A stretch of DNA of 64,000 bases from JBCCGI01 sp039029355 (GTDB lineage Bacteria; Planctomycetota; UBA1135; GCA-002686595): the NCBI GenBank assembly GCA_039029355.1, contig JBCCGI010000013.1:62001-126000 (forward strand), written 5' to 3'. The translations under genes were made by a program, and so were the position numbers. The number at the start of each line of letters is the position of its first letter. The first letter of the stretch is position 1. The notes beneath the pieces are model-generated. The model made no database searches. It worked only from the letters and a program-made list of their open reading frames with translations, and was not told the origin of the DNA. Below are positions 6,864 through 14,871 of this stretch, piece after piece.

Positions 6864-9800
6864 GTGACGCACAACGGCCAAGGCGCGGACCCGGTACAGG
6901 TGCTCGAGCTCGTGCAGGAAGCGCTCGCGCTGGACGGCGTGGAGCGCATCGCGTTCCTCGCGCGTCTGGGCGAGGACAGCGAGGAGCTTCGCGACGAGGT
7001 CGAGGACCTCCTCCGCCGCGACGGGTCGGGCTCCGACGGGATGATCGTCGAGTGCATCGCCGCCGCGACGCGGGCCGAGGCGCTGGGAGTGCCCAAGCTG
7101 CCCCCCAAGAGCAACACCAAGAACCGCTACGCGTCACGCGGCGAGATCGCGCGCGGCGGCATGGGGCGCATCGAGTGCACCCACGACCGTACGCTGGCGC
7201 GCGACGTGGCGCGCAAGGTCGCGCTTTCCTCTCGCACCGGCGGGGAGGCCGGCTCGACGGCGCTCCGCCGCTTTCTGGCCGAGGCGCGCGTCACCGGACA
7301 GCTGGAGCATCCCGGCGTCGTCCCGGTCCACGACCTGGGCGTCGGGTCCGACGGCGAGGTCTACTTCACCATGCGCCTCGTCCGCGGACGCGACCTCGCG
7401 GAGATCCTGGGCGAGGTCCACGGCCCCGGCGCCGCCTGGACCACCACGCGCGCGCTCGGCGTGCTTCAACGCGTGTGCGAGACGATGGCCTTCGCCCACG
7501 ACCAGGGCGTGGTGCACCGCGACCTCAAGCCGGCCAACGTGATGGTCGGACGCTATGGCGAGGTCTACGTGATGGACTGGGGGCTCGCGCGGGTGTGCGG
7601 GCACGAGGACGTGAACACCGAGCGCCTCGACGCCGAGACCGACGAGCCGCCGTCGTCTTCCTGCACGATCGACGGCACCGTGCTGGGCACGCCGTACTAC
7701 ATGCCCCCCGAGCAGGCCGCCGGCGAGATCGGCCGCGTCGAAGAGCGCTCGGACGTCTACTCCGTCGGAGCGATGCTCTATCACGTGCTCGCCGGGCAGC
7801 CGCCCTATGCCGCCGGCGGCCGGCGCAGGCCGGCGCGCGAGGTCGTCGCGACGGTCTGCGCGTCCGCTCCGCGCCCGCTCTCGCGCACGGCGCCGGAGGT
7901 CGCGCCGGAGCTCGTCTCGATCTGTGAGAAGGCGATGGCCCGCGAGCCCGGGCGTCGCTTCGCGAGCATGACGGAGCTGGCGGAAGAGCTGCGCGCGTAC
8001 CTGGAGACGCGCGTGGTGCGCTCGCACCGGACCGGCGCGCTCGCCGAGCTGCACAAGTGGGTGCAGCGCAACCGCGGGCTCGCCTCGTCGGTCGCCGTGA
8101 CGCTGCTGGCGATCGTCGTCGGGTTGGCCGCGGTGACGCGCGAGAAGGCCGCGGGCCAGCGCGCGACCGAGAAGGCGGAACGCATCGCACGGCTCACCGC
8201 CGCCCGCAACCTCGAGCGCCTCGAGGAGCAGGCCAACCACCTGTGGCCGCCGCATCCGGCGCTCATCCCCGAGCTGTCGAAGTGGATCGCCGAAGCGGAC
8301 GAGCTGCTCGCCACGCTCGACCAACCCTCGTCGGCGATGGTGCCCAGCCACCGCGAACAGCTCGCCGAGCTGCGCAAGCACGGCCAGGCCGTGCCGCGAC
8401 CGGCCGGGTTGGGACCGCACGCGCTCGAGCCGCTGCTGGCGCAGAGGAGGCGCGAGCTCGCGGCGCGCGAGAGCGCCTATGGGACGGCGCACGGCGCGGC
8501 GTTCGAGCCTCCGCGACCTCTGCCCGACGACGATCCGCGCTCCACGGCTTCGCTGGAGTCGGAGGCCTTCGCGCTCTCCGGTCCGAAGCGCGTCGTCTTC
8601 GGGCGGGAGCGCGAAGGGCTGGCCCTCGCCCGGCTCGCGGTGGCGCGCCTCGACTCCGATGAGGAGGCGCCGCTGACGCTCCATGCCTCGGTGTGGGACA
8701 CGTTCGCCTGGGCCGCCCTCTCGGTCGGACTCGTCGACGAAGCGCTGGCCGCCGGCGAGGAGGCGCTCGCCCTGGCCATCGACGTTCGCAAGTCCTTCTA
8801 CCGCGACCAGCTTGCGCTTCAGCAGGAGGCGGCCGAGAGCCTGACGGGCGACGGCCCGACCGAGCGCATGGTCGAGCTCGAGCGCGAGGTCGACCGGCTA
8901 CAGGCCGAGATCCAGAGGCCCGGCTGGCGGTTCGAGGAGGCCGAGATCCAGGGCTGGCACGACCTGCTCGTCGAGCTGATCGCCGACCTCGAGCGGATCG
9001 GCGCGCAGCTCGCCAATCAGGACGCCGGTCCCACCGCGGCGTCCGGATGGTCGGTTCCGGCACGGCTTGCGTTCGCGCAACGGCTCGAGGCGGAGTCCGA
9101 GAGCGCTGAAGCCCACGCGCGCTGGCGCGAGGCGGCCGAGGCCGTGTCGTCCTCCCCGCTGTACGACGGGCTCAGGCTCGTGCCGCAGGTCGGCCTCCTT
9201 CCGCTCGGCGAGGACTTCGAGAGCGGACTCTGGGAGTTCGCACACCTGCAGTCGGGAGAGCCGGCGCTGCGCCGGCCCGACGGAACGCTCCGGTTCACCG
9301 AGGCGACGGGGGTCGTGCTGGTGCTGATCCCCGGGGGGTCGTTTCACATGGGCGCTCAGCACGCGGCGCACGACGATGTCGGCTACGACCTGGACGCCTA
9401 CGACAACGAAGGTCCGGTCCATCGCGTCACGCTCGAACCGTTCTTCCTGTCGAAGCACGAGCTGAGCCAGGCCCAGTGGCTGCGCGCGACCGGAGCGAAC
9501 CCGAGCCAGCGCAGCCCCGAGGGCCCCAACCCGCGGCAGCTCGATCCGGACCTGCCCCTCCTCCATCCGGTCGAGATGGTGTCGTGGCAACAGTGCCGCG
9601 AGCTCGTCCACCGGATGGGTCTGGCGCTGCCGACCGAAGCGCAGTGGGAGTACGCGATCCGCGCGGGCACGACCGAGCCCTGGTGGACCGCCGGCACGAG
9701 CCAGCTGCTGTCGAACGCCGAGCGGTTCCGCCAGCACGGGCGCCAGCCCTCGTGCCACCGCCGGGTCGACGTGGGCGTACCCAACCGCTTCGGCCTGCGG

Positions 9801-10067
9801 AACATGGCCGGCAACGTCGCCGAGTGGTGCAGGGATACCTTCGTCGAGGGCTTCTATCTCTGGAGCCCACAGCACGACCCGCTCTGCTCGGTGCCCGGTC
9901 TCGAGCACCGCGTCGTCCGCGGCGCAAGCTTCTCGGCGCAGGCCTCGCGACGCTCGCGTCCCTCGAAGCAGGCGCGCTCGTCGGCTCGGCGCGGCGTCGA
10001 GGAGAGCATCACCGGCGTGAACGTCGGCCTTCGTCCGGCGCGCCCGCTGCGGCTTGAATCGAACTAG
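6864..10067 (+). CDS. Transmembrane Ser/Thr kinase fused to SUMF1-like domain (kinase 1)
   Basis: 1067-residue Hanks-type kinase with a C-terminal formylglycine-generating-enzyme fold. The GTG at 6864 is chosen because GAGGAG precedes it and its N-terminus aligns with kinases 2 and 3. Order: a short helical N-terminal segment (residues 1-80, VQVLELVQEALALDG); kinase domain about 86-370 with glycine loop GEIARGGMGRI, invariant Lys in VARKVAL, catalytic VVHRDLKPANVMV at about 217 and DWG in place of DFG (VMDWGLARV); one transmembrane helix about 404-424; a coiled region; SUMF1 domain about 815-1060 (LIPGGSFHMG, ALPTEAQWEYAIRAGTTEP, NMAGNVAEWC, RVVRGASF). The two cysteines needed for formylglycine oxidase activity are absent, so this domain is probably a ligand-binding sensor outside the membrane. 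Confidence 0.9.
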   Translation: MTHNGQGADPVQVLELVQEALALDGVERIAFLARLGEDSEELRDEVEDLLRRDGSGSDGMIVECIAAATRAEALGVPKLPPKSNTKNRYASRGEIARGGMGRIECTHDRTLARDVARKVALSSRTGGEAGSTALRRFLAEARVTGQLEHPGVVPVHDLGVGSDGEVYFTMRLVRGRDLAEILGEVHGPGAAWTTTRALGVLQRVCETMAFAHDQGVVHRDLKPANVMVGRYGEVYVMDWGLARVCGHEDVNTERLDAETDEPPSSSCTIDGTVLGTPYYMPPEQAAGEIGRVEERSDVYSVGAMLYHVLAGQPPYAAGGRRRPAREVVATVCASAPRPLSRTAPEVAPELVSICEKAMAREPGRRFASMTELAEELRAYLETRVVRSHRTGALAELHKWVQRNRGLASSVAVTLLAIVVGLAAVTREKAAGQRATEKAERIARLTAARNLERLEEQANHLWPPHPALIPELSKWIAEADELLATLDQPSSAMVPSHREQLAELRKHGQAVPRPAGLGPHALEPLLAQRRRELAARESAYGTAHGAAFEPPRPLPDDDPRSTASLESEAFALSGPKRVVFGREREGLALARLAVARLDSDEEAPLTLHASVWDTFAWAALSVGLVDEALAAGEEALALAIDVRKSFYRDQLALQQEAAESLTGDGPTERMVELEREVDRLQAEIQRPGWRFEEAEIQGWHDLLVELIADLERIGAQLANQDAGPTAASGWSVPARLAFAQRLEAESESAEAHARWREAAEAVSSSPLYDGLRLVPQVGLLPLGEDFESGLWEFAHLQSGEPALRRPDGTLRFTEATGVVLVLIPGGSFHMGAQHAAHDDVGYDLDAYDNEGPVHRVTLEPFFLSKHELSQAQWLRATGANPSQRSPEGPNPRQLDPDLPLLHPVEMVSWQQCRELVHRMGLALPTEAQWEYAIRAGTTEPWWTAGTSQLLSNAERFRQHGRQPSCHRRVDVGVPNRFGLRNMAGNVAEWCRDTFVEGFYLWSPQHDPLCSVPGLEHRVVRGASFSAQASRRSRPSKQARSSARRGVEESITGVNVGLRPARPLRLESN

Positions 10068-10220
10068 AGCTGCCCGTATCCGCGCGCTGCAAAGCGTCCC
10101 ACCCAATTCGCAAAAACGTGTCGGGTTTGGCGGGCGGAACTCGGGAGTCAGGTTGAAGGAGGCTCGACAACGTTGCTCGCCGCGGGTGTCCGTCCGGGGC
10201 GATCGCCAGCGGTCGAGGGG

Positions 10221-10257
10221 TATGCTTCAGACACGATCTGCGTCCGATCGAAACAGG
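10221..10257 (+). promoter_or_regulatory. Conserved 37-nt leader with -10-like TATGCT, unit 2
   Basis: TATGCT starts exactly 37 nt before the sigma factor ATG. The stretch to the start codon (including ACACGA and TGCGTCCGATCGAA) is nearly identical to that before the unit-3 sigma gene at 14259, while sequence further upstream differs. That pattern fits a conserved promoter -10 plus 5' UTR. No conserved -35 was found. Confidence 0.4.
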
Positions 10258-10833
10258 ATGGCTGGCACCGATGTCACCACGGCGCTCCTCCAGCAGGCGG
10301 CCGACGGCAACAAGCGTGCAGCAGGCCAGCTGATGCGTTTGATCTACGATCAGCTGCACACGCAAGCGGACCGCTGCCTGCGCAAGCGCGGCGCCACCGA
10401 CAGCCTGCAGGCCACCGAGCTCGTGCACGAGGCCTGGATGCGGCTCACCGAAGGCGAGCCGCGTGACTGGGAGGGGGGACGCCACTTCATCCAGCTCTCG
10501 GCGGTGGCGATGCGCAGCATCCTGATCGACCGCGCCCGGGCGCGCTGCGCGGGCAAGCGCGGAGGCGGGAACGTGCGCGTCGAGCTGGTCAGCGACATCG
10601 CGGTGTGCGTCGACGCGCCCGAGGTGGTGCTCGACACGCACGAGGCCCTAGAGCGCCTCGCCTCGCTCGACGAGAAGCTCGCGCAGGTCGCCGAGCTGCG
10701 GTGCTTCCTCGGGCTGACGCACGGCGAGATCGCGCGCGTGCTGGATGAGTCCTCGCGGTCGGTCGAGCGCAAGTGGCGCGCGGCGCGCGCCTGGCTCGAA
10801 CGCGAGCTCAACGGGGAGCTGCACGATGGCTGA
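10258..10833 (+). CDS. ECF sigma factor, Sigma70_ECF/Sig-70_X6 type (unit 2)
   Basis: 191-residue sigma factor of the family often annotated Sigma70_ECF (Pfam PF07638, TIGR02999). Region 2 shows LIYDQLHTQADRCLRKRG and SLQATELVHEAWMRLTEGE; the linker has MRSILIDRARARCAGKRGGG, typical of the family; region 4 shows LGLTHGEIARVLDESSRSVE and the recognition helix RKWRAARAWLERE. The ATG at 10258 is favoured because it gives the same length and register as the unit-3 paralogue. Its stop overlaps the kinase 2 start by 8 bp, so the two are translationally coupled. It differs from the unit-3 copy at only about two dozen positions, which points to a fairly recent duplication. Family members are commonly encoded next to kinases in planctomycetes and acidobacteria. 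Confidence 0.92.
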   Translation: MAGTDVTTALLQQAADGNKRAAGQLMRLIYDQLHTQADRCLRKRGATDSLQATELVHEAWMRLTEGEPRDWEGGRHFIQLSAVAMRSILIDRARARCAGKRGGGNVRVELVSDIAVCVDAPEVVLDTHEALERLASLDEKLAQVAELRCFLGLTHGEIARVLDESSRSVERKWRAARAWLERELNGELHDG

Positions 10834-13800
10834 GAACGGCACCGCACCCGACCCGGCGCAGGTGCTAGCCCTGCTCCAGGAGGCCCTCGCGCTCGACCCG
10901 TCCGATCACGGCGCGTTCCTCGACCGCCTCGGCGAAACCAGCGCGGACCTCCGCGCCGAGGTCGAGGAGCTCCTCAAGCACGACCGCTCCGGCTCCAGCG
11001 CGATGCTCGTCGAGAACCTCGCGGCCGCGACCCGCGCCCAGGCGACCGATCAGCCGGAGCTCCCGCCCGAGAACGACACGCGCGCCCGCTACGAGTCGCT
11101 CGGCGAGATCGCGCGCGGCGGCATGGGGCGCATCGAGTGCACCCACGACCGCACGCTCGCGCGTGACATAGCGCGCAAGATCGCGCTCCCCCCACGCAAC
11201 GGGGGAGAGGCTGGCTCGACGGCCCTGCGCCGCTTCCTGGCCGAGGCACGCGTCACCGGGCAACTCGAGCATCCCGGCGTCGTCCCGGTTCACGAGCTGG
11301 GCGTCGGGTCCGACGGCGAGGTCTACTTCACCATGCGCCTCGTCCGTGGGCGCGACTTCGAGGAGATCCTGGGCCAGGTCCACGGGCCGGGGAGCTCGTG
11401 GACGACGACGCGCGCGCTGGGCGTGCTCCAGCGCGTGTGCGAGACGATGGCCTTCGCACACGACCAGGGCGTGGTGCACCGCGACCTGAAGCCCGCCAAC
11501 GTGATGATCGGGTGCTACGGCGAGGTGTACGTGATGGACTGGGGCCTGGCCCGCGTCCGCGGCTACGAGGACGTCAACACCGAGCGGCTCGACCCGGCCG
11601 GCGACACCGGCGGCTATCGGCCTTCGTCCCGCACGGCGCACGGCACGGTGCTGGGCACGCCCTACTACATGCCGCCCGAGCAGGCCCGCGGGCAGACCGA
11701 CCGGGTCGACGAGCGCTCGGACGTGTACGCGGTGGGCGCGATGCTCTACCACGTGCTCGCGGGCCAACCGCCCTACGCCGTCGAAGGCTGGCGCAGGCCC
11801 GCGAGGGACGTCGTCGCAGCGGTCTGCGAGACCGCTCCGCGACCGCTGGCGCGCGCCGCACCGGAGGTCGCGCCGGAGCTGGTCTCGATCTGCGAGAAGG
11901 CGATGGCGCGCGAGCCGGCGCAGCGGTTCCGCAGCATCACCGAGCTCGCCGAGGAGCTGCGCGCGTACCTCGAGACGCGCGTGGTTCGCTCGCACCGAAC
12001 GGGCGCCGCGGCGGAGCTGCACAAGTGGATCCAACGCAACCGCGGGCTCTCCTCCGCGATCGGCGCGACGGTACTGGCGGTCGTCCTGGGGCTGGTGGCG
12101 GTGTCCCAGGTGGAGGCCGCGGGCCGGCGCGCCGCCGAGATCCAGGCGGGCCGGATCGCGCGCCTGACGGCCGTGCACGAGCTCGCGGCTCTGGAAGACC
12201 GCGCGCGTCAGCTGTGGCCTCCCCACCCCGAGCGGATCGCGGCCTACGAGCGCTGGGTGGCCGATGCACAGGCGCTCCTCCGGGGCCTCGACGAACCCTC
12301 TTCCGACTCGGTACCGGGGCATCGCGAGCAGCTGAGGCTGCTGCGAGAGCAGGGGCAACTCGGGCCTCGGCCCCCGGAGCTCGGCCCGCACCCGCTCGCA
12401 TCGCGGCTCGAGTACCTGCGCACCAAGCTCGACTCGCTGCGCCACGCTCGCACCGCCGCGCTCGGTGGGCCGGAGCAAAGCTCCGATCCCCTTCCGGACA
12501 CGGCGCACCTATCCCCAAGCGCGTTGGCGAAACGGGCCTGGGCGCTGATCAAGCCGAACCGCATGGCCTTCGGATTCGAGCCGCAGGGACTGGCCTTGGC
12601 GCGGCTCGCGATGGAGCGCCACGAGTCAGCGCCGGAGACCTCGGACGCGCCGGCGTCCGAGCTGTGCAACACCCTGGCGTTCGCCTGCCTGTCGGTGGGA
12701 CGCCTCGGGGAGGCGCTCAAGTTCGGCCGGCAGGCCGTCGCGCGTTGCTCCGCCGAGCGCAAGCCGCACTACCGCTCGCAGTTCGAGCGGTTGTGCGAGG
12801 AGGTCGACTGCATCGGCAGCGTCGCCGATCCGGACTCGATGCGGGAACTGGAGCGCGAGATCGCGGAACTCGAGGCGGCGACCAGCCAGAGCTGGCACTT
12901 CCCCGAGAAAGAGGTCCGGCGCTGGCACGACCTGCTCGGCGGGCTCATCCACAGCCTGGAGCGATTCGGCGACGAGGTCGCGAGCGAGAGCGCCGAGGCG
13001 TCTCCCTCGGTCGGCTGGCCGGTGCCGAAGCGCCTCGCGTTCGCGCGCGAGCTCGCGGCACGGGCGGATCGCCCGAAGTCGGTCCGCGACTGGGAGCGGG
13101 CCCGCGCGGCGATCGCCTCGTCGGGAGCGTATGCCGGACTGGACCTCCCCGCCCAGCTCGGCCTTCAGCCCCTCGGTCCCGACCCCGCGAGTGGGCTCTG
13201 GGAGTTCGCCCATCTCCAGTCCGGAGAGCCCGCGGAACGCCGGGCCGACGGGTCCATGAAGCTGACCGCCGACACGGGTGTCGTCCTGGTGCTGATCCCG
13301 GGCGGGACCTTCCACATGGGCGCGCAGGCGATCAACGAGGACGAGCCGGGCTTCGACGCGAACGCCGACGCGGACGAGGGCCCGGTGCGCCGGGTGACGC
13401 TCGACCCGTTCTTCCTGTCCAAGTTCGAGGTCAGCCAGGCCCAGTGGATGCGCGCGACCGGCGCGAACCCGAGCTTCTATCGGCACGGCGGCAGATCCGC
13501 CCGCGGGCTCGACCACGAGGAGCCGCTACTGCACCCGGTCGAGACGATCTCGTGGCCCCAGGGTCACGAGGTGCTCGGCTGGATGGACCTAGAGCTTCCG
13601 ACCGAGGCCCAATGGGAGTACGCGGTCCGGGCGGGAACGACGGGCTCGCTGTGGACCGGCACCGACCTCGACCACTTCCACGAGGCGGAGAAGCTGCTTC
13701 GTCCCGGGCAGGTCGAGGTGCACCGGCGCGTCGACCATGGGCTCCCCAACGGCTTCGGCCTGTTGAACATGGCGGGGAACGTCTTCGAGTGGTGCGCCGA

Positions 13801-14002
13801 CACCTACGTACAGAGCTTCTACTCGTGGGGCCCCGGTCACAACCCGCGGTGCGAAGTCCCCGATGAGAACCGCGTGATCCGGGGCGCACACTTCCACCAC
13901 CTCGACTGGTACTACGCGCGTTCCGCGATGCGGAACGGAGCCGTGTCCACGTCGAAGGGGAACGCCTTCGGCCTGCGTCCCGCACGAGCCATCCGACCCT
14001 GA
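10826..14002 (+). CDS. Transmembrane Ser/Thr kinase fused to SUMF1-like domain (kinase 2)
   Basis: 1058 residues with the same architecture as kinase 1. The ATG at 10826 lies inside the 3' end of the sigma gene (ATGGCTGA overlap) with GGGGAG upstream. Kinase domain about 88-370: glycine loop GEIARGGMGRI, Lys in IARKIAL, VVHRDLKPANVMI at about 217, VMDWGLARV. Single transmembrane helix near 406-426 (TVLAVVLGLVAVS). The middle region (430-800) is predicted helical with little sequence conservation. SUMF1 domain from about 815: VLVLIPGGTFHMGAQ, LELPTEAQWEYAVRAGTTG, LLNMAGNVFEWCADTY, VIRGAHF. The C-terminal part lacks the catalytic FGE cysteine pair. Known relatives include chlamydial Pkn1-type kinase-FGE fusions. 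Probable role: a membrane receptor kinase whose cytoplasmic target could be the co-translated sigma factor. Confidence 0.9.
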   Translation: MAENGTAPDPAQVLALLQEALALDPSDHGAFLDRLGETSADLRAEVEELLKHDRSGSSAMLVENLAAATRAQATDQPELPPENDTRARYESLGEIARGGMGRIECTHDRTLARDIARKIALPPRNGGEAGSTALRRFLAEARVTGQLEHPGVVPVHELGVGSDGEVYFTMRLVRGRDFEEILGQVHGPGSSWTTTRALGVLQRVCETMAFAHDQGVVHRDLKPANVMIGCYGEVYVMDWGLARVRGYEDVNTERLDPAGDTGGYRPSSRTAHGTVLGTPYYMPPEQARGQTDRVDERSDVYAVGAMLYHVLAGQPPYAVEGWRRPARDVVAAVCETAPRPLARAAPEVAPELVSICEKAMAREPAQRFRSITELAEELRAYLETRVVRSHRTGAAAELHKWIQRNRGLSSAIGATVLAVVLGLVAVSQVEAAGRRAAEIQAGRIARLTAVHELAALEDRARQLWPPHPERIAAYERWVADAQALLRGLDEPSSDSVPGHREQLRLLREQGQLGPRPPELGPHPLASRLEYLRTKLDSLRHARTAALGGPEQSSDPLPDTAHLSPSALAKRAWALIKPNRMAFGFEPQGLALARLAMERHESAPETSDAPASELCNTLAFACLSVGRLGEALKFGRQAVARCSAERKPHYRSQFERLCEEVDCIGSVADPDSMRELEREIAELEAATSQSWHFPEKEVRRWHDLLGGLIHSLERFGDEVASESAEASPSVGWPVPKRLAFARELAARADRPKSVRDWERARAAIASSGAYAGLDLPAQLGLQPLGPDPASGLWEFAHLQSGEPAERRADGSMKLTADTGVVLVLIPGGTFHMGAQAINEDEPGFDANADADEGPVRRVTLDPFFLSKFEVSQAQWMRATGANPSFYRHGGRSARGLDHEEPLLHPVETISWPQGHEVLGWMDLELPTEAQWEYAVRAGTTGSLWTGTDLDHFHEAEKLLRPGQVEVHRRVDHGLPNGFGLLNMAGNVFEWCADTYVQSFYSWGPGHNPRCEVPDENRVIRGAHFHHLDWYYARSAMRNGAVSTSKGNAFGLRPARAIRP

Positions 14003-14258
14003 AGGTCCTGCGACCGTCGGCGAGCAAAGAAATCCCGAAAGCACCGTTGGTTCCGAAGCGAGCACTCCCACGCGCCGCAGGGGCACTGCGAACCGGCGGT
14101 AGAGATGGCTAGCGCCTCGAGGGGGGTGAACGTCCCGACCGCTTCGGGCGAACGGGTTGAGCTCCGCGCGCGACTCTCGGGACCCCGAGGCAAGGAGGCC
14201 CATCCCGCAGGATCGCCGACGAAGTTCGGCCCGCCGCGGTCCTGCGCATGCGGGAGTG
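14003..14258. other. Intergenic region between units 2 and 3
   Basis: About 256 bases after kinase 2 and before the conserved leader. No ORF here resembles a protein, no strong terminator is visible, and the AAAAAnnTGTCGGG motif seen upstream of kinase 1 and of the unit-2 sigma gene is not found. Unit 3 may therefore be read partly from its own promoter (TATGCT at 14259) and partly by read-through. Confidence 0.3.
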
Positions 14259-14295
14259 TATGCTCCACACACGACTTGCGTCCGATCGAACCAGA
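14259..14295 (+). promoter_or_regulatory. Conserved 37-nt leader with -10-like TATGCT, unit 3
   Basis: Counterpart of 10221-10257: the same TATGCT at the same distance from the ATG, with ACACGA and TGCGTCCGATCGAA in the same places. Conservation of spacing and sequence in a non-coding leader between duplicated units argues for function or for recent duplication of the whole cassette. Confidence 0.4.
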
Positions 14296-14871
14296 ATGGC
14301 TCGCACCAATCCCACAACGGCGCTCCTGCAGCAAACCGCCGACGGCGACCAGCAGGCGGCAGGCCAGCTGATGCGGTTGATCTACGATCAGCTGCACGAA
14401 CAAGCGGACCGCTGCCTGCGCAAGCGCGGGACCGTCGACAGCCTGCAGGCGACCGAGCTCGTGCACGAAGCCTGGGTCCGGCTGACCGAGGGCGCGCCGC
14501 GCGATTGGGAGGGCTCACGCCACTTCATCCAGCTCGCGGCGGTGGCCATGCGCAGTATCCTGATCGATCGCGCGCGCGCGCGCTGCGCCGGCAAGCGCGG
14601 CGGCGGGAACGTGCGCGTCGAGCTGGTCAGCGACATCGCGGTGTGTCTGCATGCGCCGGAGGCCGTGCTGGACACGCACGAAGCGCTCGAGCGCCTCGCG
14701 GCTCTCGACGAGAAGCTCGCGCAGGTCGCCGAGCTGCGGTGCTTCCTGGGGCTCACGCACGAGGAGATCGCGCGCGTGCTCGACGAATCGTCGCGCTCGG
14801 TCGAGCGCAAGTGGCGCGCGGCGCGTGCCTGGCTCGAGCGCGAGCTCACCAACGAGGCGCGGGATGCCTGA
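14296..14871 (+). CDS. ECF sigma factor, Sigma70_ECF/Sig-70_X6 type (unit 3)
   Basis: 191 residues, the same length as the unit-2 sigma factor and close to 87% identical to it by eye. The region 2 core (RLIYDQLHEQADRCLRKRG), the MRSILIDRARARCAGKRGGG linker and region 4 (LGLTHEEIARVLDESSRSVE) are essentially unchanged, so promoter recognition by the two is probably overlapping. Substitutions cluster at the N-terminus (MARTNP against MAGTDV), the DIAVCLHAPEA linker and the last ten residues, which could be where partner specificity differs. The ATG at 14296 is used; an in-frame ATG at 14248 lies upstream of the TATGCT element and is less likely. Its stop overlaps the kinase 3 start by 8 bp. Confidence 0.92.
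   Translation: MARTNPTTALLQQTADGDQQAAGQLMRLIYDQLHEQADRCLRKRGTVDSLQATELVHEAWVRLTEGAPRDWEGSRHFIQLAAVAMRSILIDRARARCAGKRGGGNVRVELVSDIAVCLHAPEAVLDTHEALERLAALDEKLAQVAELRCFLGLTHEEIARVLDESSRSVERKWRAARAWLERELTNEARDA

Noticed and set aside
10865..12508. Minus-strand 547-codon ORF opposite kinase 2
   Set aside because: Antisense to conserved kinase motifs; a similar shadow appears opposite kinases 1 and 3, as expected from their shared sequence.
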